The notes below the pieces were generated by a model that worked only from the letters and a program-made list of their open reading frames with translations, was not told the origin of the DNA and ran no database searches. Shown piece after piece: positions 55,582 to 64,000 of a DNA stretch of 64,000 bases. Position 1 is the first letter of the stretch, and every line of letters starts with the position of its first letter. This DNA comes from Parapristionchus giblindavisi (lineage: Eukaryota > Nematoda > Chromadorea > Rhabditida > Diplogasteridae), in the NCBI GenBank assembly GCA_943737045.1, contig CALSFV010000657.1, positions 62,001 to 126,000 of the forward strand. Direction: 5' to 3'. The position numbers and the translations under genes were made by a program.

Positions 55582-58545
55582 GAGCTCGGATCTGTAAGAC
55601 TGCATTTCGGCCAGATTCCGGACATTTCGCCAATAATTTTGATTCAGGCCACTGTACTTTATGGGTGTAGGGTACCGTGGGCCCACATTACAAAATGGTA
55701 CCCAAAGTGGCCCTAGCAGTGGAACGCGGCGTGCCAGGTGGGCGCCAAGTTTGAAAACTCGATTTTCATATTTTTTCAACCGAACAAGCTAGAGTCCAAA
55801 TTTCTTTGGCTTTGTGTTAGGCATGCCCAATGTGCACAGAAACACTATTGAGATTAATTTTAAGCAATTCCTAGACTGATTTTTTTACCCGAATTTTCGT
55901 TTTTTTTTCGATTTCTCGGCATTTCAATTTCAATTCCACAAAAGTTCTCTAGTATATCCATGTAGCCCAACTACTAGTGCATGTAACCCTGCTAGGCGGA
56001 AATCAATCTTGGATTGCGCGTGTCGAAAAAAAAATCGGTCTGAGTGTTTCCAACTTGACTCAGCGTTATTTCATGATTTTTGATTTTATGCTGTATTTTC
56101 CAAACGATTAGTGCGGAATTGTGGTCTACTCAAAGTTTCGAGATGAGAGGAGTAAAATGACACAAGAAGTCCATCACTTGGATCATTTTGAAAATTTCGA
56201 TTTTTTGTCATGGTCGAAAATTTCAAAAATTCTCAAGTTTGAAATGTTTTCATTTATGTGGCTTCTTGTGAAGTACTAATGATGTGAATAATATTCAGCC
56301 AATGCTCAATGGTTGATCTCTCCTTTCAACCATTTTTCGTTAAGTTTCATGTTGAATGCGTGCGAAAAAGTCAGAATTATGCTTGAATCAGTTTCTAACT
56401 TACTTTCTGTTACATCCTATCTAAGTACTTTGCAATGTACATAAATCACGCTATCTTAGAAAATCTACATATGTGCGGTATCGATGAAAAATGAATTTTC
56501 CTGTTTTATGTGTGATAATTGCAGGCTCCATAAGTGAAGTACATTGGTACTTGGAAATTGCTTCCAATTGTAAATTCGCTTCAGGGGGTGACCACACAAC
56601 GATTTGGCGCCTTTTCCTAAAAGGTTTATTTCGATGCCAATCGATTCGGGAGTGGGTGCAATGGACTCCTTGGCTAATTCTAAGAAACTATTGTCCAGTG
56701 GAGTTTTTTGATCAATGATCAACGAACGCCGGAATCGGGAATTTTCGAAAAAAATTTCACATTTAATTAATTTTCACTAGTTCACCATAACAAGCCTACA
56801 ACTTTTTATTTGCTCAATCGCTTCTACATATCATAACACAGCTTCATTTTAAAAATCATAATTTTTAAAAATACATATTTTGTGAAAACATCGTTTTTAT
56901 AACGAAAATCGTAATTATGGTGTGCACCTACAGTAATCCCAAATCGGTTAATTTGGAAATTTGGTAGTTTTAAACATATTTCACCGCTGTTCTTGACATG
57001 ATTGAGGTATACGACTACTCCTCGTCTTCGGAGTGCATCTATTCCCAGGTGCTGATTTCGCTAAAAATTGACATTTTTCGTGAATTGATCATTATTCCGT
57101 TGTTTGTTATTCATTATCGATAAAAATTGGATCGCTATACCATAGTATCATCTATACAAATATACTAAAAAATGAAGAGAAACGGTTGACTTTGAAGAAA
57201 GTTATTGCTGAAAAACCAAAATATCATAAAATGTTGACCAGCACTGAACCGTGCAGGGCACTCCGAAGACGTGGAGTACTTATATACCTCAGTCATGTCA
57301 AGAACAGCGGTGAAATATGTTTAAAACTACCAAATTTCCAAATTAACCGATTTGGGATTAATGTAGATGCACACCATAATTACGATTTTCGTTATAAAAA
57401 CGATGTTTTCACAAAATATGTATTTTTTAAAAATTATGATTTTTAAAATGAAGCTGTGTTATGATATGTAGAAGCGATTGAGCAAATAAAAAGTTGTAGG
57501 CTTGTTATGGTGAACTAGTGAAAATTAATTAAATGTGAAATTTTTTTCGAAAATTCCCGATTCCGGCGTTCGTTGATCATTGATCAAAAAACTCCACTGG
57601 ACAATAGTTTCTTAGAATTAGCCAAGGAGTCCATTGCACCCACTCCCGAATCGATTGGCATCGAAATAAACCTTTTAGGAAAAGGCGCCAAATTGTTGTG
57701 TGGTCACCCCCTGAAGCGAATTTACAATTGGAAGCAATTTCCAAGTACCAGTGTACTTCACTTATGGAGCCTGTAATTATCACACATAAAACAGAAAAAT
57801 TCATTTTTCATCGATGCCAAAAAATATTCCAGTTATTGAATTCTCTCAGATAGTGCTTTATAATCAATATGAAAATCGCGAATTTCGGAAAATTCATATT
57901 TTTTACCATGACCGGGGTCATGGAAATCGATTTTTCAAAAGTGAGCCGAATGCCGGGATTTCAGTTCTACTATGTTTACTCATCATGAAATTTCACATTG
58001 TCATTGTCATTTGCTCATTGTCGCAGCATTCGAGTCGACAAACTGCAATATTTCAGTAATTTGCCGTGAAAGTAGGCACTCAAATTTAATTTTCTGAATT
58101 TTCGAAAATAAACGATTTTCATATTGATTATGTACATTGTAAAGTACTATGAAATAATTTTAAAGAAAGCAAGCTGGAAACTGATTCAAACACAATTCTG
58201 ATTTTTCCCACGCAATCAGAATTCGCAATTCGGGTCAGAATATCAGTCTTAGGAATTGCTTAAAATTAATCTCAATAGTGTTTCTGTGCACATTGGGCAT
58301 GCCTAACACAATGCCGAAGAAATTTGGACTCTAGCTTGTTCGGTTGAAAAAAATATGAAAATCGAGTTTTCAAACTTGGCGCCCACCTGGCACGCCGCGT
58401 TCCACTGCTAGGGCCACTTTGGATACCATTTTGTAATGTGGGCCTAAGGTACCCTACACTCATAAAGTACAGTGGCCTGAATCAAAATTCTTGGCGAAAT
58501 GCCCGGAATCTGGCCGAAATGCTCGAGTCTTACAGATCCGAGCTC
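55582..58545. mobile_element. TTAA-flanked foldback element, ~3 kb
   Basis: TTAA at 55578-55581 and 58546-58549 flank GAGCTCGGATCTGTAAGACT and its near complement. Arms are inverted copies (AATTTTGATTCAGGCCACTG, GGCGCCAAGTTTGAAAACTC). A second foldback (56447-57854) occupies the centre. Confidence 0.87.
56447..57854. mobile_element. Foldback element, same family as 13078-14492
   Basis: CACGCTATCTTAGAAAATC and GAATTCTCTCAGATAGTG ends match the other copy, as do arm segments (GGCTCCATAAGTGAAGTACA, CAATCGATTCGGGAGTGG). The centre differs. Nested inside the TTAA element. Confidence 0.85.
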
Positions 58546-58549
58546 TTAA

Positions 58550-60143
58550 CTTGCCCATAGTGACTAAATTTGGAATAAACTGAACGGTATCTTCATATTC
58601 CACGCACTATTTCTTTGTTCGATAGTCGGTTAACATTGATCGCTTTTATAATATTGGTTTTGAAGAGCTTGCAAACCGTTAAAAACACACCCCGAGCTAA
58701 TCTGAATCTATCCGCTCTGACAATGATCTGTCGCTTTCTTTGTACTCAGGAGAGTTGCCAGAGCGGAGAGTTTCAAGTTATCTCGGGATGTGCCTTTACT
58801 CTCTCATTAGTTCGGCCATGTTTCAAAATCGCCGAAATAATGATTTCTATAGAGAAAAACACGGAGAGTTTTCTCTGATTGCGGAGTTATTTCTCTCGTT
58901 TCGCACACCACTTCAGCAACATCATGATTACTCCAGGCCCACCCTCAGGCTATTTATCCATTTCACCCCCTTCTTTCCTCTAACTCTAATCAATCTTTGA
59001 GTCATTTACTTTGGTGTACTCTCACCGCCTCTCTCTATCTCCTCTCTCATCTCTGTTCCTCTCTACCTCTCTCCACCCCACACTCTTGTTAGCTTTCGCC
59101 ATTGGACTAGGCATCATAGACGAATCTTTTGTATTTTTATCCTTTTCTTGATTTTTGATCTTTGATTGATAAATTTCATTTACCACTACTCGATAGCCGT
59201 CTTTCTGCAATTTTACCGCTGCAATTTTCGTCCTTATTATAACTGTCTTGTTGCAATACTATGCTTATCGCTTATATGATTTTTGATCCGATCACTATTC
59301 TTTGGTCTTTGATCTTTGATCTTTCATTCAACAATGGGCAATTGTCGACCACTCCTTCATATATCCATTTACAATTCCTTCGTCGGTAGTTGTTTCTAAT
59401 CTTTCTCGGGTCCGGTAGAGACTCTTACCCCTTTAAGAGACCGGTCAGAGAGTGACTAGAGATCGTGCCAAAATGAGAGATTGCAGAGAAATAGCGAGTG
59501 ATAACCGGAGACTCTGCAGATAGTTAGAGTGGGACGAGAGGGCAGGCGAAATGAAGAGAGCGGATTCGGATAGAGGCAACTGTGTCCTTACACAGTTGCA
59601 TTTACTGCCAGAAGCGGTGTGCTCTCTCACTTTTGCGCACTCTCTCGTCTCTTTCTAACCGTCTGTCGCGATCTCGTGTTGTCACACACTATCTCCTTAT
59701 AATTCTCTCTTACTCTGCACCCTCTCCATATTCCGTGTTCTCTAGTCAACTTTCACACTATCTAGACCTTTTATTGCTTAACATTTTAATTTGGAATTCT
59801 TGAACAACGCTCTTTGATCTTTGATCTTTCCAATCACACTTCCATATAGTAGTTACCCATGATGAGTCACCTCAGCATTTGTCTCGGCATCTATTCAATA
59901 TCATCTCCACATGGAGAAAGAATCCGGATCTGACCTCTACACACTCATCAACCATGGGAAAGCTTTACAGTATTGTAGGCGAAGGTTGGAGGGGAGTAAT
60001 TGAGGGCAAATGCTGAAGAAAAAACGTTGGACCGTATTTCATTTATTGATTCTTGTTCGTATACGTTTCACCAACACTATGAATTGCCTATTTTATTTTA
60101 CCAAGTGATCAGCGATGGATACATGAGTGAAAGTAATGAAATA
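58550..60143. other. Intergenic DNA with hairpin MITE and GATC-type motifs
   Basis: A hairpin MITE copy (58682-58800; ACACCCCGAGCTAATCTGAA ... TATCTCGGGATGTGCC) and several TTTGATCTTTGATC strings (59150, 59305, 59812). No exon chain recognised. Confidence 0.5.
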
Positions 60144-61138
60144 TGAGGCTGTTTGTGTAAGAGTCGGACAAATCTGGGGGAGGGTTGGCACAGGCCAAAA
60201 ATTTTAATACCCTCAAAACTTGTGTATAAGGGTTATCGACCTCGCTGATGAAGATGTACATAGCCATTTTGGCTCCAGTGGTCCCGCAACGCCTGGGCGG
60301 GATTACGGTAACATCACGTTTTCAAGCCGTTCTCGATCCGTGGTTGAGCTAAAGGTATGAAAATTGGGCTCCTGGAACAGAATTCGATGGCGATGATGGC
60401 TGTCTACTTCATTTGTTTTGAAAATTTCCCAAAATTCGACAACTGGAAATTTTGATTGAGAAGGTTGCGAGCCTAGCGAGTATGACAGTTCGAACCGGCG
60501 TGGTGAGAGGATTCCAACTATGTATTTTGAGCCCTTATCTCCGTCGAGAAAGGTTTCATTGGCTCGAGATAATGATGTGCGCCTTGCAAGAGGACTCTCT
60601 CAATTCCGCACGCTATCTCGCACTCTCGAGAGTGGCGAGAGAGCGTGCGGAAATGAGAGAGTGAAGAGGGAGCGCGCGGCATTGAGACGTAAACAACTCC
60701 TGATGCTGGCGCAGATCACTATAACGAAACTATGAAAGCTTTCTCAACGGAGATAATGGCTCATAATACATCGTTGAGATCCTCTCGTCACGCCGGTTCG
60801 AACTGTCATACTCGTCTTTGGCGCAAACGTCTCCATCAAAATTTCCACTAGTCGACCTTTTGGGAAATTTTCAAAACTAATGAAGTAGACAGCCATCATC
60901 GCCATCGAATTCTTTCCCAGGAGCCCAATTTTGATACCTCTAGCTCTACCATGGACCGAGAACGGCTTGAAAACGTGATTATAACCTAATCACGACCAGG
61001 CGTTGCGGGACCACTAGAGCCAAAATGACTATGCACATCTTCATCAGCGAGGTCGATAACCCCTGTACACAAGTTTTGAGGGTATTAAAATTTTTGGCCT
61101 GTGCCAACCCTTGTTCGACTCTTACGCAAACGGCCTCA
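60144..61138. mobile_element. Foldback element with TGAGGC ends, TA target site
   Basis: TA (60142-60143, 61139-61140) flanks TGAGGCTGTTTGTGTAAGAG and its near complement. Long inverted arms (CTTCATCAGCGAGGTCGATA etc.), with a short CACTCTCGAGAGTG hairpin at the centre (60630). Confidence 0.85.
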
Positions 61139-61143
61139 TATTT

Positions 61144-61248
61144 GTTCACCCCGAACTAATTTGAAACTCTCTGCTCTGGCAACGCCCTCTCGAACACAAG
61201 GAAAGCGAGAAAGCATTGCTAGGCCGGATAGTTTTAAATTAGCTAATT
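61144..61248. mobile_element. Hairpin MITE (family copy 4)
   Basis: CACCCCGAACTAATTTGAAA, then paired arms around TTTCTTTG-type loop (inverted here). Directly abuts the foldback element on its left. Confidence 0.6.
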
Positions 61249-61500
61249 TTGAAAAAAAATCATTATGAAAACTATGAGATTTAAAAAATAACTCTTTTTT
61301 CTCCATTTCGTACCTGATCTTCTCCTCTGATACCACCTGTCCAGTCATCCTCATCTACTTCATCTTCCTCATCTTTTCCTATCCTTCATCCCTTTTTCTT
61401 GTTTCTCTGTCTCGTCTCTTCAGTCGCCTTCCCTCTCTCGTCGCTCATACAAATCGCCTCGCGTCATAGCCACCATATGGGAATGAAAATCAGGGAATCG

Positions 61501-61621
61501 GACGGTAGGAGGGAGAGGGAGAGAGGTAGAGAAGGAGAGAGGGAGAAGGAGAGGGAGAGAGAGAGGAAGAGGGAGAGGGAGAGAGAGAGAGGAAGAGGGA
61601 GAGGGAGAGGGAGAGGGAGAT
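61501..61621. repeat. Purine tract (GAGAGGGA)n
   Basis: Irregular GAGAGGGAGAGG repeats. Confidence 0.85.
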
Positions 61622-61921
61622 GAACCGATCAGCAGTCAAAAAGAATACGCTAGCTATACGACAAGAAGGCCAGTTGACATCATGAACTTTCGTATTTATT
61701 TGATGTGATGAATGAAATTAATTGGATGAGACTGGAGTGAGCGAATCGCCACAGAGTCGGGTCCAGTCTTGGCCCCGAGTACCCATATTGTGGGTCCCAG
61801 TCCCTACACCTTACAGAGTAGTAATAGATACCTTCGCAGTGATTTCTAACGTTCCTTTTGGCTTATAACTTTATTTCCCACCATCAGTATTTTAGAATTA
61901 TCCGGTATTATTCAATATTAA

Positions 61922-62261
61922 AGGTGGACACTTGCGAATGTTCATGCAAATCTCTTGTATCTCGTTTATGCAAGTGCCTATTGATATGCAAGAAGATAGA
62001 GTGACCACTCATCAATCCCTTAGCGCATTGGTATGACTTCTGATTAGATATCGCATGGTCGCGGGTTCGAATCCTATTGCCGAAATTTCTTATTTTCAAA
62101 AAGCGCGCCTTTGCCTGCGATTGCAAGCATGATTCATTCATGATTCAAGCGATCAATAAGCTGAATTAGCATAAAGTAAATAGTGTACTGTGCATAGAAT
62201 AACTTTTGCTAACCTTCTGTCTTCACAGTTTGTTCACGAAAATATTCGCGGGAGTCCACCT
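61922..62261. mobile_element. TTAA-flanked MITE, sister of 44470-44806
   Basis: 340 bp between TTAA 61918-61921 and 62262-62265, ends AGGTGG and CCACCT. Lies in the inverse orientation to the other copy. Contains a good tRNA-like module. Confidence 0.87.
62019..62078 (+). other. tRNA-like module in MITE
   Basis: Box A TAGCGCATTGG (62021-62031) and box B GGTTCGAATCC (62064-62074), both consensus, 32 bases apart. Stems pair poorly. Confidence 0.6.
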
Positions 62262-62654
62262 TTAATATTCAACATTTTCTATTAAATGATTCTACTGACA
62301 ATGGGAAGATAAAATCGATTTCGTTTTCACAAATATTTTGGTTGTCATCCAGCCGGGCTATAACAACTGCCGTCTTGCGGCAAACTTTTATGCGGCCCTC
62401 GGTAACACGAGTAAACAACAAAATACTTGCTTAATCTTCACTTCCTGATACTTGCTTATACCGATACCATAGGTCGATAAATGTTATCTTTTGTATTGTT
62501 ATCTAAAGATCAGAGATCATTGTTGTTGGCAGAGCGATGAGAAATGTAGAGAGTTGGCTGTCATTTAGAGTTTTCACTGCTTGTTCTTATTATTTTCGTA
62601 TTCTCTTCGTTTGTTGATGTTGCTTATCTATTGATTTTCTGAGCTAACTTTATT

Positions 62655-62667
62655 GATTACATTTCAG
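62655..62667 (+). promoter_or_regulatory. Candidate trans-splice (or 5' UTR) acceptor before the EGF gene
   Basis: A T-rich stretch ending ATTTCAG closes at 62667, 51 bases before the ATG, with no upstream coding exon seen. In nematodes this is the usual form of a spliced-leader acceptor. It could equally be an ordinary 5' UTR intron acceptor. Short ATG-free DNA lies between it and the start codon. Confidence 0.45.
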
Positions 62668-62718
62668 CACATATCGTGAGATCGATTAGCCATCAATCGA
62701 TATTAGTCCACCTACAGT

Positions 62719-64000
62719 ATGCGATTGGTCTTGTTCGTTCTAGTCGGGACACTGGCTCCGATGGCTCTGGCCGGCCAAGGATACCTCTTCCCCCAGAGTG
62801 CTTGTCGGTATGAGTTTATTATTGAATGATTGATGCAGATACGTAGAGTGAACCGATGAAGCTGCTGCACTGAAACATAATATTTATAATAATAATATTT
62901 TGTTTATCATTTCTTAAAAGACGAAAGAAAATACATTTGGTATTTTATTTGCAGTTTCTGTATGAAATATAAAAATGTAAATTGAAAAAATATATATTAA
63001 ACTGAAAATGCGACAAAAATATATGAGTTCAATATATGCGTTCGCAAGTTCTCTTTTAGAAATTCCATGAAATATAAAATAAGAAATCAATCAATAATTC
63101 GATCAATCAATAATCACATGTTACAGTATACACTGCCAGAACGGTGGAGCGTGCGCCTACGACACGGAAAATCCCTCAATTCACTCATGCATTTGTCTAG
63201 TGGGAGTCTTCGAGGGAGATCGCTGTGAACGATTGGGTAAGGATGCTTGATCTTTGATCTTTGTAGTTTGATCGGTGTGGTATAATCTTGATAACACGTC
63301 TGTATGAAAATGGTGCTTGAAGTACTATAGAGATATGCTTACGAGCTAATCTGAAACTCTCCATTCTGGTAATGTTGTCTCGCTTTCTTTGGAGATATTG
63401 GCCAGAAAGCAGAGTTAAATTATCTCGGGGTGTGCCTTTAGAATGGTTTGACAAAAATTCCAGTCCCTGGCGCGGAGGATCCCGCTCTGGCTACTACCAC
63501 CACCCAGGCGCCCACTCTACCTCCCACAACTACCCTATCCACATATGAGATCGAACGGAGAAAGCATGAGGTTCTTTTCTCCCAACATTTGTCAAAAAAG
63601 AGTCTTCGTTATTTCCTTGATGTGCTTTTCTCAAATAAGTTTTAACCTTTCCTCTTCTAAACTTTCCGTAATAAATTGTCGTTAAAAGTCGAGAAGGTTC
63701 ATTAAAGATATTATATCTCAGATGCGTATAATGGAACAACGAAGGAAGCACGAAGAGGAGAGAGCGAGGTCATTTTTTAATTTAAAATTATTTTTTTTAA
63801 TAGAAAAAATTTCAAACTTACCGTTCACAGAGAGCACAACTATTAGCTGTCTTGAAACCGATTATGAAAGATCAAAGATTAAAGATCAAGATCAAAGATC
63901 ATTCTTCAGATTGGAAGAGGAGCGCCGGCGTATAATGGAGGAACGAGCCCGTGTTGAGGAACAACGAAGAGTGGAGATGGAGAGTAGAAGTACGAGAACT
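62719..64000 (+). CDS. Secreted EGF-domain protein with Thr/Pro linker and coiled coil (partial)
   Basis: Exons 62719-62807, 63127-63236, 63464-63570, 63722-63768 and 63910 to beyond 64000, all GT-AG and phase-matched. The start ATG is followed by RLVLFVLVGTLAPMALA, a clear signal peptide with likely cleavage after ALA. Six cysteines (SAC, HC, GAC, SC, IC, RC) in a CQNGGAC...CICLVG.F.GDRC pattern make one EGF-like domain across exons 1-2. Exon 3 is a short Thr/Pro-rich linker (TTTTQAPTLPPTTT); exons 3-5 become an Arg/Glu-rich coiled coil (EEERRRIMEERARVEEQRR). It is probably extracellular or membrane-attached, but any transmembrane segment would lie outside the window. I do not recognise a named orthologue. 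Confidence 0.85.
63338..63444. mobile_element. Hairpin MITE in intron 2 of the EGF gene (family copy 5)
   Basis: ACGAGCTAATCTGAAACTC to TATCTCGGGGTGTGCC; arms pair loosely around TTTCTTTGGAG. It ends 20 bp before the exon 3 acceptor. Confidence 0.7.

Overview
Eukaryotic DNA, almost certainly from a nematode: short exons, GT-AG introns, scattered ACCGTAAYC and TACTGTAG motifs, RTE-type retrotransposons, and Tc- and mariner-type DNA elements. Many host introns carry GATCTTTGATC strings, which I associate with diplogastrids such as Pristionchus; that genus assignment is an impression, not a proof.

Only two host protein-coding loci are recognisable. (1) A strawberry notch gene (SBNO; C. elegans let-765/nsh-1) on the + strand, in two pieces. 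Exons for the helicase core, the acidic linker and the C-terminal domain run from 6418 to the stop at 30896. Exons for the N-terminal P/Q/G-rich region and the conserved GHAETY..HPD segment lie DOWNSTREAM, at 37706-41890. The pieces do not overlap, and together they make one almost continuous protein: the last upstream-type codon at 41890 is in phase with the first base of the exon at 6418. The gene therefore looks permuted (rearrangement, partial tandem duplication or misassembly). It also carries several lesions: a ~2 kb TIR element in one exon, a TTAA-flanked MITE in another, a phase break just after it, an in-frame TGA, a perfect hairpin that removes a splice donor, and a GA instead of a GT donor. 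(2) At the right edge, 62719-64000 holds the start of a secreted protein with one EGF domain, a Thr/Pro linker and a charged coiled coil. It runs out of the window.

Most of the rest is mobile or repetitive. Palindromic (foldback) DNA elements are prominent: 13.1-14.5, 16.3-17.0, 20.7-24.2 (nested at least three deep), 24.3-25.5, 31.2-34.1, 34.9-37.5 (with a Tc5-like element inside), 42.0-42.6, 55.6-58.5 and 60.1-61.1 kb. Target-site duplications can be read directly for many: TTAA for five insertions, TA for four, TCA for one, 8 bp for one and 9-11 bp for one. Non-LTR retrotransposon remnants lie at 12.0-12.5, 24.7-25.0, 27.3-28.3 (twin-priming inversion) and 43.4-45.4 kb. Tc1/mariner transposase relics lie at 45.7-46.3 and 49.6-50.9 kb. 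tRNA-like box A/box B modules recur inside several unrelated elements. Satellites and low-complexity tracts fill 1-1.1, 19.6-20.4, 42.9-43.4, 47.0-47.3 and 51.4-54.5 kb.

The main point of interest is a conserved helicase gene being taken apart, or permuted, in a region dense with nested palindromic transposons.
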